From contig JAKSZU010000004.1 in NCBI GenBank assembly GCA_026018925.1, positions 15,268,964 through 15,332,963 on the forward strand: a DNA stretch of 64,000 nt, written 5' to 3'. The stretch is from Tupaia tana. Its lineage: Eukaryota; Chordata; Mammalia; Scandentia; Tupaiidae. Shown one piece after another: positions 10,986 to 22,899 of this stretch. The translations under genes and the position numbers were made by a program. Below the pieces are notes generated by a model, which ran no database searches, was not told the origin of the DNA, and saw only the letters and a program-made list of their open reading frames with translations. Within the stretch, counting starts at the first letter, position 1, and each line of letters starts with the position of its first letter.

Positions 10986-11078
10986 AGCCTAATAACTTTT
11001 TAAAGGGACTTATATTTTATGTATGGACAGTTTTTGTAATTAGTTTTTATTATATTTTATAAAATTGTCAAAATTGAT

Positions 11079-11328
11079 GGGACCACCAGATGGCATAATG
11101 GTTACGTTGCTCTACTCCCAAGTAGTTGACTACATTTCGAGTCCCAGACCTGGTGGCTTGAAACTCACACTGGGCGTGTGTGTGTGTGTGTGTGTGTGTG
11201 TGCCCAAAATCCCAAAAGGAGAATGGAGGAGTAGGGATTGTGGCATGGCCATCACCCCTGGGGAGTGATTTCTTGCTTTCTGTCTCTCCAGCAAGCACAC
11301 GTGCCCTATAGCAAAACTCTCTCTTAAA
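11079..11328 (+). mobile_element. SINE-L with (TG)n
   Basis: Sense copy. The GTGTGCGTG arm has expanded to (GT)13 at 11177-11202. The target repeat TCAAAATTGA is before it (about 11068-11077) and after it (about 11337). Confidence 0.85.
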
Positions 11329-11329
11329 A

Positions 11330-12667
11330 AAAATGATCAAAATTGAAATTTAAAAAACAAAACAGACTGGTCCTTCTTCACAGATGATCTGCGAAGCATC
11401 AGACTTTAGTGGAAGGGGCACAGGCTGCGGAAGGGGAGAGCCTGGGCTGGCTTAACCTCCTGAGCCCCTCTTTGTCCACATGTGCTACCTCCCTCCGGGT
11501 TACGAAGACAGTACACAGAGACAGACACATCCCCAGGTATGTGTGTCTGGGAGAGGTGAGGACAGAGGATCGTGGGGACACAGAGGAGGCCCTTAAGCTG
11601 CAAGAGTGATGAGAGGTTGATTGGGGGGACTTCCTGGTAACGGTGGTAGCTGAACTATGCCAGGAAGGATGAGACTTCAGTAGCAAGACCAGACACAGTT
11701 TTGGGGGAGGGTTTAGGAGGGGGAACTTCGCTTGCAGACCCAGTTCTAGGTCCCAGCAGACAGCAGGAACCCTAGAGGGGCAGTAGAAGTGCAGCTCCTG
11801 GTGAGCGCAGGCAGGCAGGCTGCATTCCTGTGGTGTTTGAAGATTGATCTTGTCAGATTAGCAGCTTTGCTTTTCTTGGTTCAGGTACAAGATCCCCACG
11901 TGGGGAGCTCTGCTGTTTGTGAAGAGCAAAAGCTGTTGAAAGCACAGAACGTGATCCTGGCCCTTCTCCCAAGCTGTGTGAGGCTCCAGGCCAAGAAGGC
12001 CCTGAGCTGCCTTCTCAGCAAGAGGGAGGGTCAAGCCCAAACTCCACCCACACAGGTCCCTGGGGTGAGGCAGGAGCTCAAAGAGGCTGGCACCATCCTG
12101 CTTTCCCTACTCTGTCTGCACCTGGGGAGATAGGTCCCCAAATAGATTCAGAGCTAGAGGGGAGAAGCAGGGCTGAAGCCTCACCTCTCCCAGGTGGAGG
12201 CAAGGGACACTTCCCTGCTACCTCTTGTCATGAGAGCCGTCTGCCCTGATGCATGCAAAGAGTTCAGACTTAGGCAAATGAAACAGCCAGAGGGGAACCA
12301 CAGTCCTACCCAGGGAGCCTGAGTTCTGTGACTCTCAGAGAGGAGAAAAACAACTGTGGTAATCCATATGCCAATCCCAGAGCGTAGATGAGAGTGGTGG
12401 GCCACATGGCCTCTGTTCTCCAGAGCACCCAGTGAGGACACACAAAAGCAGGCCTGTTGCCAGCTGGCCCTGTGTTCTCTTTATGCCTCTTATAGTGGGA
12501 CAGACCTGTCTTCCTTCCCTGGGTCCCAGGGGCTTAATATGGGGAAGCATCCTACAGCAGGACGACTTTGGAACACAGCTTAAAAACAGGTGACATCAAA
12601 TGCCTCTACTGGTGTTCTCTGTGGTGCGGCACTTTCTGAACGAGCCTACTGTGCTTAGAAGAGGCTG
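11330..12667. other. Intronic sequence, nothing recognised
   Basis: 1.3 kb without a SINE or a repeat I can name, of moderate GC. Small open frames (for example 114 codons at 11789-12133) have no recognisable domain. Confidence 0.45.
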
Positions 12668-12930
12668 GGACCAGCAGTTGGCATAATGGCTATGTCGCTA
12701 GACTCCCATGTAGTCGACCGTGGTTCGAGTCCCGGACCCAGTGACTTAAACTCACACCGGGCGCGTGTGTGCATGCCCAAGATCCTGAGAGAAGAATGGA
12801 GAAGGGATTACAGTGTTGCCATCCCCCCTGGGGGATGATTTCTCACTTTCTGTCTCTCTGTCTCTGGCTTTCTGGCGAGTACACGTGTCCTATAGCAAAA
12901 AACTCTCCAAGAAAGAAAGAAAAAAAAAGC
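12668..12930 (+). mobile_element. SINE-L
   Basis: Sense copy with the canonical B box GGTTCGAGTCC, CCCCCCTGGGGGATGA and an A-rich end with GAAA repeats. Confidence 0.88.
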
Positions 12931-14424
12931 AAGTGATGGAGGAAAACCTAGATGACACCTCTCATTCTGCTACTCAGCTCTTCAGAGGGTGTCATGGCCA
13001 GAGACCAGCTGCCAAGCTCACCCCAAGGAGCAAGTGCCCAAAAGGAGTAAGACCTCAAAATGGGGCAAGGCGTGTGCTTGGAGCCTGGGCTCAGGACCCA
13101 ACAGCAGAGCCCGACCAGGGTGCTCCACGTGCTGTCTCCATGAGCCCCGCTCCTGTGCATCCGCAGTGCCTCTCGTCAGTGAGGTCTGGCAGGTACAGGG
13201 CTTCTCCACGTCATTCCCCACACTCCCACCCACCCTCTTGTACACCCCAAGATCAGTAAGAGGAATTTTAAAATCCTTAGGCAGGACTTGGCTCAGCTCT
13301 ATGTTCACCCTTAGGCCCCTTTTGACCTGTCGAGCCCCCCGCCTATACTCACATGCCTTTTCTTTCTGTCCAGAGGCTGTGGACATGTCCACTCCCCCAG
13401 CTGGCTTCTTTCCACTCCTCTATCCCAGAGGGAGGACACAATGAGAATGACCACTGGGTGGATTTGGTCCCATGAGCCCATGTGGCTCTCCTGATGGAAA
13501 GAATCCTTCCTCAGAAGCAGTGACAGTTTTTAGACACAGCAGCTGCTGCCTCTGGCATAGCCAGTGCTTTGTGTAGCCTGGTCTCCCTGGGTAGAATGGA
13601 GAAAAGTGCAAAAGGCAGCGGGCAACACACAGCAAACCGTCCCCAGCTCTCGAGGCTGTGGGTAAAGAGACTCGGGCTCCTGACCCAGCCGTGTCTCCAG
13701 TGGGCTCCTGCGAAGTCACGGACCCTCAGAGATGTTCCTTTGCAGCCATTCCGATTTGCCGCTGCTCAGGAGAAATGCAGGGCTCAGGGGCTGCAGCCTG
13801 CCAAGGAGAGCTGTTGGCACTGGCACAGCTGCACATAGGGTGCAGGTTTGAGGCGGGGGGGGGGGGGGGGGAGCCTGGCCCATCCATCTCTGTCCCTGCC
13901 CTCATTCAGGACCCCAGAGGATTATTTGCTAAAGGAAAACAGGAAGGACCAGCCATTCTCAGCCATGTGTCTAGATCCCCGAAGCCAGCCTCTGAGCGGC
14001 AGGTCTTTGTTCAGCCACGAACCTCTTTCAGTATAAGGTTTGGGAGACAGAAAAGGAGGGTAATATAGGGACATGGGTCACGTGGGTTACCTCTGGCTGG
14101 AGGTTGCTCATATTTTGCCCCAGGCCTTGACTGAGCCTAATTCCTGGCTGTATTTCAGAACTTTCTGAGGGTAGGACTGGATTTAGGGAAGGAGTTTTGT
14201 GACTGTGACGGACGTGGTCTGAGCATGCTCAGATATTTGTGTCTGGCCTCTGCAATGAGGTTGGCTGGGACAGTGGGGAGGGACCCACCTGGCCTCAGCA
14301 TTGGGTCATTGATCTTTGTGGTTGGAGCCTTGCCGCTCCCTCTGCCAGGTTCACAGCATCTCATTCATGCTCTCTTATCAAAGACCGAGTGAGCTGGGAG
14401 TTCCCCTGCCTCAGTTTGGGCAAG
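12931..14424. other. Intronic sequence, nothing recognised
   Basis: 1.5 kb of GC-rich intron without a named repeat except a G homopolymer of about 17 at 13855-13871. Open frames up to 151 codons (12989-13444) look like chance. Confidence 0.45.
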
Positions 14425-14660
14425 TGCGAAGAGCTTAGCTTTCCAAATCAGGTACACCTAGGTTTGAAGCCTAGCTCTGCACTTAGCCAGCTGTGTAATC
14501 TTCAACATGTTCCTTGGTCATGTTGACCTTCAGCCTCCTCATCTGCAACATGGCACTAACAGTGTGGGAACTGCACAAGTTAACATGCCCAAGGCTGTGG
14601 CCTGGGACCTGGTCTGCAGTGAGTACTCTGCCCGGGTGGTAAGTGTTGCTGCCACACCGT
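14425..14660 (+). mobile_element. MIR
   Basis: Sense MIR core: AGCCTAGCTCTGCACTTAGC, CAGCTGTGTAATCTTCAACA, TCAGCCTCCTCATCTGCAAC. Confidence 0.7.
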
Positions 14661-14949
14661 CTTTACACCTTGGCCGCCTCCACTCGCAAAGACCTGGTAA
14701 CATGTCTCAGCTGGGAGCTGTCAGGACTTGCAGAGACTGCGCATGCAAACCGAGGTGATTGGCATTTGTTGATACAGGAATGTCTCCACGTATCAGGAAG
14801 TGTGGCTTTTGGCAATTTCAGCCACACAGGATGCAACTGATAACTTGTAATTTAGTAAAAAGACTTGCGACCACGTGACAGAGTTGCCAGCGCACCGGAG
14901 CTGGTGCCTCCTGGTGCACTAACCCCTGGGCGGCTTTACATTGCTAAAC

Positions 14950-15370
14950 CATTGTCGCTTACACCTTCGTGCTATGGTGCCGCTCCCCCACCTGGAATGC
15001 TTCCCCATGGTCTTTGCCTTAAGAACCACGGTTTCCTCTTCACAAGGCGGCCTGAATGTCCCCTGGCACGACCAAGGCAGTCCATGCTGAGAGAACTGCT
15101 TGTGGCAGGCGTGTCCACTCAGAAGGGGCCTGGACAAGGCAAGCACTCAGTGCGCTGGGCTGTTCACACATGTGCTGTCCAAAGGGTCCCTTCTTGCATT
15201 CTCCACCTGCACGACTCCAACTTGGATGTCACCTCCTCTGTGAAGCTTTTCCTATGGCTCTTGCACATCTCTTGCTGTAATGTGTCTGTGTATGTGGTGT
15301 CCCTTGGGGTCCTCACTAATCCTTGTCTCACTTTCACCATTCATTGACTCTGTCATCACTTACTGACTGA
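14950..15370 (+). mobile_element. L2 3' fragment
   Basis: CCACCTGGAATGCTTCCCCA and GATGTCACCTCCTCTGTGAA follow the L2 3' coding end; the UTR-like remainder is weak. Confidence 0.45.
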
Positions 15371-16590
15371 ATGAACTGGGGGCAGCTCCATGTCCCTTGC
15401 CTTTATCTGTTCTATCACCGTATTCGTTAAGGCTGGCTTGGGCTTGGGGAGGGAAACAAAGTGGGGGCCCTGCCATGCTACTGTGCATTCAGGGCTTCCT
15501 TCCCAGCAGCACCATTGGCTTCAACGGGGTAGGAGGAGTCTAAAGGGACTCTGCAGACATGCTACTCTAAGTTATTCTGCCCTCCAAGCATCAAGCTGGC
15601 CGCTGCCTCAGTCAGCTCCGATGGTTGGCAATCCCATGTCTGTCTTTTTGCTCACGCAATGCATTTTTCTTGAGTGCCAAGCACTGTGTCGGACTCTGCA
15701 AACCGCAGGCAACTTCCCAGCTCCCCATCTGAGGGAAGTAAACTGGAGTTGTGCCTCGGGGTTCTGGAAAGTGAGACCCTTGGCTGAGTGACCCTCAGCG
15801 GCCTCCGCCATGTGGGCCTGGCCTGCCTATGACACACACCACTGCCAACAGAGTGGAGCTGCAGGGGCCCCCGGCCTGCCCGGACTGGCAGCCAGCACAC
15901 AGTGGCTCTGCAGAACGAGAGGATGACAGCTTTGGAGTCTCAGAAAAACGGGCTGCGAACGACTGTCTGAACCAGGGTTATAGATAAATAGTAATGACAT
16001 CAGAAAAGGCTCCTCTGAGCAAGTCTCCTTGGCACATTCACCCAAGCCAAGTCAAGCCTAAACAAAAGGCTGTTGATGACATTTCTTCCAAGAAGTCACG
16101 AAAAGCTTCAGAGGAGGGTGAGCAATTTCTGCTTCTGCAATTCAGAGACCCTCAAGAATGGAGAATGGCTTAGGAAAGGCATGGCTCTCTCATGAAGCCA
16201 GCGCCTGCCCCTTAGCATTGGGCTTGCCCATGCAGCAGGGGTCTTAATCCTGGGAGTCCCCTGCAGAGGCCCCAGCTAGGCAGAGGTGCCCTTAGGGCAG
16301 GGGAGAGAACCTACTCCCATTCTTCAACTCTGGGGGCCTGGAGCAAGCCTCCAGCCAGATCAGCACCTCATGGATCCCATCTGGCCCTGCCCTCCCATGG
16401 GGGCTGCTGGCCACACTCCTGCGCCCCAAGGACCCTCAGGAGATTTTGCCCCTTCCCCAGCCCCTAAGCACCCACTTTCAGCCAAGCCATGTGCAGTGCT
16501 CTGGGGGGCAGTGATAAATAAGGAACAGCTGCTGCCTCCCAAGAGCAACTCCAACTGGAAATGAGGTGGCTGCAGGGATGGAGGAAACAC
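15370..16590. other. Intronic sequence, nothing recognised
   Basis: 1.2 kb without a SINE or named repeat and without exon signatures. Confidence 0.45.
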
Positions 16591-16865
16591 AGGAAACTAG
16601 CTGTCCATGACCAAACTGCAGGCAGGGGGGGCTTCCCAGAGGAGGCAGCATGTGCTGGTTGTCAGAAGACAGTTCGAAACTGGCCTGGTGAAGAATCCAG
16701 GAAAGAATCCACTCACGCCGAGGGAAGGAAATCCACATGCAAGTAATCGTTCTGTTTGGAGTACAGGTTGGGGGGCGGGGGAGGCCTTGAATGTCATGCT
16801 GAGAAGTGCGGACTTTATTGTGAAGTCAGCCAAGGTTTCAAAGCAGGGATGGGGCAGCTCGTAGT
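16590..16865 (-). mobile_element. L2 fragment (antisense)
   Basis: GGCTTCCCAGAGGAGGCAGC and GAAGTGCGGACTTTATTGTG resemble reverse-complement L2 ORF2/3' sequence. Highly diverged. Confidence 0.4.
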
Positions 16866-16867
16866 GG

Positions 16868-17100
16868 CACAGCTGTAATGCACTGCGTAGGTGAAGCTGG
16901 AGCCATGTGGAGATCACGGTTCAGTTCCTGGGCCAGCCTGTACACGTCAAGTGCATGTGCCCGTGATTCCGGCCGACTGGGAAGGCTGGGGAATGGGTTG
17001 CATCACGAGACCCTGTTGAGAGTACTTCTCTCTCTCTCTCTCTCTCACTTTCTCTTTGTCTCACATGAAAGAAAGAAACTTTAAAAATAATAATAACAAA
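16868..17100 (+). mobile_element. SINE-D (older, divergent type)
   Basis: Head-like start (GGCACAGCTGTAATGCACTG) and a B-box-like CACGGTTCAGTTCCTGG. Then a segment GTGATTCCGGCCGACTGGGA with AAGGCTGGGG, a (CT)n run and an AAGAAACTTTAAAAATAA tail. The middle faintly resembles an Alu/7SL monomer. Confidence 0.6.
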
Positions 17101-17151
17101 GGTAGGGAGGGAAGGACAGCATCAAATTTGTACTTTATAATAGTCATGGTC

Positions 17152-17389
17152 AGGGTTGGTAGGTGGCGTAGTGGCTAAGGCGCTGGACTCCAACGTGTCC
17201 AACCGTTCGAGTCCCGGACATGGCAGCTTGAAAATCACACCAGGCACATGTGTACCCAAAATCCCAGGAGGAGAATGGAGATTGCAGGAGAAGGAATTGC
17301 AGCATGACCATCCACCCTGGGGGTTGATTTCTCACTTTCCTTCTTACTGTCTCTTTCCTCTCAAGGTGAGCATGTGCAACCCATGGCAA

Positions 17390-17421
<32 letters not shown>

Positions 17422-17445
17422 GAAGAAGAAAAAGAAAAAAAGATC
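17152..17445 (+). mobile_element. SINE of hybrid type
   Basis: A SINE-S-like head (GGTAGGTGGCGTAGTGGCTA) is joined to a SINE-L body with one partial repeat of GGAGATTGCAGGAGAAGG. It ends in an A run of more than 20 at 17399-17421. Confidence 0.75.
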
Positions 17446-17600
17446 ATTACCTGAAATGAGAGTAAAGAATTATAGGCAAAGAGACTGAAGAGGGAGACCC
17501 TTGGGAGGCAGTGATAATGGCAAGGGTGAGTTCCAAGATGCCAGAGGAGAAGCAGTGGCAGCGTTAGAGGTGTCTGGAGTAGGGATGAAAGAGGGAGGAG

Positions 17601-17864
17601 TGGGACCAGCAGTTAGCGTAATGGCTATGTCATTGGACTCCCACGTAGTCGACTGCGGTTCGCATCCCTGGCCCGGTGGCTTAGAACTCACGCCTGGAGC
17701 ATGTGCGTGCGTGCCCAAGATCCCAAGAGGAGAACGGAGGAGAAGGGATTGCGGCGTGGCCATCCCCCCTGGGGGGTGATTTCTCGCTTTCTGTCTCTCT
17801 GTCTGGCGAGTGCACGCGCCCTATAGCGAAAACCTCTCAAAAAAACAAAACAAAACAAAAAAAA
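17601..17864 (+). mobile_element. SINE-L, intermediate subfamily
   Basis: Starts GGGACCAGCAG like the canonical group but has GGTTCGCATCC at the B box. It keeps GTGGCCATCC and ends in an interrupted A tail. Confidence 0.9.
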
Positions 17865-17876
17865 GATGTGGTCTGT

Positions 17877-18138
17877 GGACCAGCAGTTGACGTAATAGCT
17901 ATGTCTCTGGACACCCATGTAGTCGACCATGGTTTGAGTCCTGGACCCGGTGGCTTAAACTCACACCAGGCACATGTGCATGTGTGCCCAAGATCCCGAG
18001 AGGAGAATGGAGGAGAAGGGACTGCGGCGTGGCCATCCCCCCTGGGGGGTGATTTCTTGCTTTCTGTCTCTCTGTCTCTCTCTGTCTTTCTGGCGAGCGC
18101 ACACGCTTTATAGTAAAAACCTCTCCAAAAAAAAAAAA
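17877..18138 (+). mobile_element. SINE-L
   Basis: Inserted directly after the tail of the previous SINE. The target repeat GATGTGGTCTGTGGACC at 17865-17881 recurs at 18139-18155. Its last bases overlap the SINE start GGACC. Confidence 0.93.
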
Positions 18139-18154
18139 GATGTGGTCTGTGGAC

Positions 18155-18425
18155 CTGAAGCTTTCATAGGCTTCTCAAGACCACATGCAACCAGAGCCAG
18201 GGAGTTGTGCCTTTCTCGGTTTCTTGATTTCTCCTGGAATCATTGCTGTCTGTCCCACACCCCCATATTTTCTCAACACTCCCTGTTCTCAAAGACATCA
18301 GGTAAGGACATGTCACAGCCCCCTGCAGCAGCCTGGGCAAAATGCCTTGGAAGTTTCTTTTCCTCCCCCGCCATAAGCCTGCAGCCCCAGGAGAGTATGT
18401 AAGAGAGCAGCTGGAAGCAGCCACC
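18155..18425. other. Intronic sequence, nothing recognised
   Basis: No exon or named repeat. Confidence 0.4.
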
Positions 18426-19770
18426 TTTTGGTGGGGAAGTGGTCAGAGAAGGAATTTGAAAGGAGGTGATATTTTATTCAGGTCTTAGAGATCACATAGG
18501 AATAGGGCAGGTGTTCTAGACAAACAGAAGACATTAACCAAGAACATGATGCACGCAAGGACATCCAGTGAACTGCAAGTGTTTTGGCATGCTTGGGGCA
18601 TAGTGTTACATCCTAGAATACTGGAAGGCAAGGCTGGAGAAGTCATGCAGGCCAGATCATGGGAGCCCCTACACGTCGCTCCAGCAGGATTTTTAGCATC
18701 TATCCTCAAAGTTGGGGAATTGTTCGTGCGTTTGGGGCAAGAAAGAAGAGAATAGTGTGATCAATTTGCTATTTCAAAAGATTGCTCTAACCCAGTATGG
18801 AAGACTAATTGGAAGAGAGAACTTGGAATCATGAAGGCGAGTTGGGAGACTGTTGGCAATAACTGAAGGCAGTGCCATGGGGGTGGAGAAGAGAGAGTCT
18901 TTGAAGAACACTGAAGAAATACAATGAGATTCCTCCTCTCTAGACCATCTCGTGAGACATTTCTTCCCACCATCACCACTTCCACTTGCCATCATGACCT
19001 TCTAGATGTCCCCCTCCAGGACAGGGACAGTATTCCTCTTGTGACCAGCTCTAGTCCTAAGCAGTGCCTGGCACTGATTAGGTGCTCAGGGAGTGCGTAT
19101 TGTGGCTACAGCACTGATGTGATGATTGAGTGTGGAAGGCTGGGTGGGAGAGCAAAGAATCTGGAACAGCTCCCAGGTTTCTGGCTTTACAGATAAGAAG
19201 AAGGGGGTGTCACTCATTGAGCTAGGGATTCCAAGAACAAAAGTGTTGTTTCATGTTTTAGACTTCTGGCTCTTGGCAGGAGGAGGAAAGGGCAGGAATC
19301 ATTAATTTGGTTGTAGACACAATGAGTTTGAAATGCTGGGGGATGCTTAAGTGGTGATGCAGATAGGCATTTGCCTGTGTGGGTCTGGAATTCAAGGGAA
19401 GAGGTCAGAGCTGGAGATGATGCCATGGGATTATCAGCATATAGACAAAGGTTGGACAGTGGATGGAGCATAGGCAAAGTGTCAGACTCGGTCCCAAACT
19501 GGCAGATTATAAGCCAAGTCGCCGGCAGACATGCTTTGTGTTGCTGGCACAGTGTTTTAAAATAATACGAATGCTTTTAGGGAGTATGTGGCTCTAGCTT
19601 GCTATAACCTCGCTACTCCTTTCTGCCTTGCATTGGCCCATGCTACATATATATGCAGCATTGTTTTGGCTCTTGGAGGCACTTGAGTTTGCAGTATTGA
19701 GGGAAGAAGAAAACAGGATAACGTAACTCTGGGGAATACCAACAGAGAACAGATGAGTAATGGCAGTGGG
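18425..19770 (-). mobile_element. L2 relic (antisense), interrupted
   Basis: Reverse-complement L2 ORF2 features in order: CTGGAGAAGTCATGCAGGCC and AGATCATGGGAGCC, AAAGATTGCTCTAACCCAG, TTATCAGCATATAGACAAAG, TAACTCTGGGGAATACC. An L2 3' end in the opposite orientation (GGACAGGGACAGTATTCCTC, CAGTGCCTGGCACTGATTAG) lies at about 18960-19100. Confidence 0.5.
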
Positions 19771-19948
19771 CCACCTTGGTAATGCAGAAGTAGCATGCTG
19801 CCCAAACAGCAACCCATGTGGAAGGTCACAGTTCATTTCCTCGGTCACTTTATGTCCTCGGTCACTTTGTACACACTAAGTCACACACTTATGATCCTGG
19901 CTGGCTGAGAAGGCTACTGAGATTCATGGTGTGAGACCTGGAGGGTGC

Positions 19949-19989
<41 letters not shown>

Positions 19990-20039
19990 TGTCTGTCTGT
20001 CTGTCTCTCAAGAAATAAACTTAAAAAAAAAAAAAAAAA
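19770..20039 (+). mobile_element. SINE-D with (TG)n
   Basis: Related to the copy at 16868: TTATGATCCTGGCTGGCTGA, GAAGGCTACTGAGATTC, and the end CTCAAGAAATAAACTTAAAA. Its CT/TG region has expanded to (TG)20 and (TCTG)n at 19948-20007. Confidence 0.55.
19948..20007. repeat. (TG)n-(TCTG)n microsatellite
   Basis: About 20 TG units followed by TCTG units, inside a SINE-D. Confidence 0.95.
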
Positions 20040-20107
20040 AGGAGAATGGGAAAGAATGGCCAGAAAGATTAGAGAAAATAATTTTATTCTCAAAATCATG
20101 GGAGGCA

Positions 20108-20370
20108 GGGACCAGCAGTTAGTGTAATGGCTATGTCGCTGGACTCCCACGTAGTCAACTGCGGTTCAAGTCCCGGACCTGGTGGCTTACACTCACACCG
20201 GGTGCATGTGCGTGCGTGCCCAAGATCCCGAGAGGAGAATGGAGGAGAAGGGATTGTGGCATGGCTATCCCTCCTGGGGGTGATTTCTTGCTTTCTATCT
20301 CTCTGTCTCTCTATCTGGCAAGCGCATGTGCCCTATAGCAAAAACCTCTCAAAAAAAGAAAAAAAAAATT
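20108..20370 (+). mobile_element. SINE-L
   Basis: Sense copy. The target repeat ATCATGGGAGGCA (about 20095-20107) returns as ATTATGGGAGGCA (about 20369-20381). Confidence 0.9.
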
Positions 20371-20460
20371 ATGGGAGGCAATGTATAGTAAAGAATAAAA
20401 TGTGACATTTTATTTGATCCAAAAATTTCCCTTCTAAATCTTTTTTAAGAAGCATTTATT

Positions 20461-20736
20461 GGGAACCAGCAGTTAGCGTAATGGCTATGTCGCTGGACTC
20501 CCACGTAGTCAACCGCGGTTCGCGTCCCGGACCCGGTGGCTTAAAACTCACGCCGGGCACGTGTGCGTGCGTGCCCAAGATCCCGAGAGGAGAATGGAGG
20601 AGAAGGGATTGCGGCGTGACCATCCCCCCTGGGGGGTGATTTCTCGCTTTCTGTCTCTCTGTCTCTCTCTGTCTGTCTGGCGAGTGCACGCACCCTATAG
20701 CAAAAACCTCTCCAAAAAAAAGAAAAAAAAAAAAAA
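20461..20736 (+). mobile_element. SINE-L, young, variant B box
   Basis: Perfect 14-bp target repeat AAGAAGCATTTATT at 20447-20460 and 20737-20750. Starts GGGAACCAGCAG, B box GGTTCGCGTCC, GTGACCATCC. CpGs are largely kept. Confidence 0.95.
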
Positions 20737-20753
20737 AAGAAGCATTTATTTAA

Positions 20754-20916
20754 TTTAATTTATTAATTAATTAATTAATTTTTTTTTATTTACTATAGGG
20801 TATGTGTGTTCACCAGAGGCAAGGGGGAGTGAGAAAGACACCATGTCTGGGACTCAAACTGCAGTTGGCCCTGTGGGAGTCCAGCACCTTAACCACCATG
20901 CCACCTGCTGGCCCCC
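20754..20916 (-). mobile_element. SINE-S
   Basis: Antisense copy with a (TAAT)n tail. The head complement ends CCACCTGCTGGCCCCCC. Confidence 0.8.
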
Positions 20917-21239
20917 CACTCTTAAATCTTTAACATAAGGAAATAATCATGTCTGTGCATGCATTGTCATAGTACGCTTGTGGCAGCATAGTTATAATAA
21001 TAGCAAAAAGTTATAAGCAGCCTAAATACCTGTGAGCCAGGAATGATTAATATAGTATGCCCATGTGATGAAATAGTATGTAGTCATCAAAAATGATAGT
21101 GCTGTCAGACTATATTCACTGACATGACCCCATATTTTGCTTTATTTTTTAAAAGCAAGTTATGGAATAGAACATATAAGATGATTCCATTTATGTTAAG
21201 TATCTGTTTATAAAAGGAAAAGCCTGGAAGCCTTCACAC

Positions 21240-22899
21240 ACGAATCATAAGAACCTCCCTCCCAAAAGCTAAATCTAGTAGACCTTTCTCTGGCCTTTAT
21301 ATCTTTGACCTCTCCGTGGCTTTGACATGGTTAACCCCTCTTGGCTTCTGCTCCTTGTCTTCTTTCCCTGACCTTAGTCCTCTAGGCTGGCACTCAGGAC
21401 TGAAAAATGGCAGACTCAGTCCTAGGAGAACCCTTCAAAACTAGCTGCTTGTTTACATCCCGGGCATACCCAAAGTAGGGCACTTCTTGGGCAATTCTTC
21501 CTGGAAAGGAGCAGTAACAGACAGCATTTCCCTGGGCGGCCCTTAGTCCCTTTGAGTCTACGTAGCTCTTCTGGAATAAAACCCTTCCCAGGGTCTCTGG
21601 GTACTAGTTTCCTCTCCTTACCCACTTTCCCCACCCTGTAGTAAAGCTTCCTGGCTATCTCCTCTCTCCCACGCCTTCTGTTCAATCAAGGAGTTATTTT
21701 TATCAGTGTTGTGTATACCACGCTTAAATCCTGGCAAAACACCAGAGCTTTGGAATAGACACCCGAGATGGAAATAGTCTCCCACAACCTCCCCCTTTTC
21801 CAGAGCTTTTCCTTTTAAAGAGAGAAACAACTTATCTAAACTTTAGACAGCCCTACCAAGAAAGTCCCTAGACGTGCGTACTCGGCGAGTAGATCACAGC
21901 CTTGGCCCTGGAGGCTGGACCTGCAGACACTTCAGGCCTGTCTTCAGCCCAGAGCGAGCCCAGAGAAGATGGTTCCTGTCACTTTCCTGGGCCTGGTGGA
22001 TCCTGAATCTCTGTGTCTCAGAATCATGGAGATGACAGTTCATCCTCTCTCCCGATACCTAGAAGCTCTCGACCTGCAGAAACAGCCCATCTATTCAGGA
22101 AACTCAGGAATTGGAAGTTTTAAGACTATGAGAAGCCAAACTCTGCCTTTCTGTAACTTCCGTCTGTGGTCTAGTTCTGCCTGCCAGAGCCATGCAGAAT
22201 GAGTGTCATCCCTCTTCTTCATCAGTTAGTCAGGGATTTGAAACTGCTGGTTGAGAGACCTCAAGTCTCTTGCCAGACATCTTGCTTTCATGAGTTATCA
22301 CAAGGGGTCCCTCCCTATCACAGGGTCCTCCTCTGGGGCAGTTCCATTTTATTACTGTTCCTTTTAAGAGGCACCCAGAGTAGAGCTCGTGCTTGCTCCA
22401 GGGGTGTCCTGACAGGCTAGAAGGAGAAGCACCTTCGTACTTTTGATGCCCCTCTTCATGACGGACTCCCAGGAGATACTTCTTTTTAGTGGGCATGTCT
22501 CACTGACCAAAGCTTTTTCTTGACATGCTGCTGCCCAACCCTGTCGCCTTTTACTCTGCATATACTGTGGAACTTGTGGCCCAAACCCAGCCTGTCTAGG
22601 TAGCTGCCACCCTGAAGTTTTCCAGATCCCTCCTCGGCCTTCAACATAAACTGTTTGTTTCCTTTTTCTTTATCTTTGGAAGATTTGGTGATTAAGCCAT
22701 TCTGTCCTTATCCAAATAGTCTACATGAAAACAAGGACCGAGGTAAACCAGAAACAATCTTGCCACTGACCTGTAGGTGGTGAGCAGGATTGCACCAGCT
22801 CCCGGACTCTCTGCACTCTCCCCCTCTCTATTTAATCAAATTAAAAAAAAAAAAAATAGTAATAATAATAAATAAAGTTAAACAATTATTTTAACAACA
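21240..22899. other. Long SINE-poor intronic stretch
   Basis: A LINE-like piece (TCTGGCCTTTATATCTTTGA, CTCCGTGGCTTTGACATGG) is at about 21255-21335. From 21400 to about 22640 I name nothing. The part 22760-22860 may be a decayed SINE-S (GGTGGTGAGCAGG...CCCGGACTCTC). Small open frames have no recognisable domains. Confidence 0.4.

Larger units (their letters stand above)
20400..21240 (+). mobile_element. Old L1 3' fragment, interrupted
   Basis: TAATAATAGCAAAAAGTTAT, GCAGCCTAAATACCTGTGAG, AATAGTATGTAGTCATCAAA and GATGATTCCATTTATGTTAA match the L1 3' region. A SINE-L and an antisense SINE-S interrupt it. Confidence 0.5.

Noticed and set aside
20461-20540. tRNA gene-like A and B boxes
   Set aside because: They are the heads of SINEs: no intact acceptor stem, CCA-adjacent end or Pol III terminator placement of a tRNA gene, and dozens of copies with target repeats.
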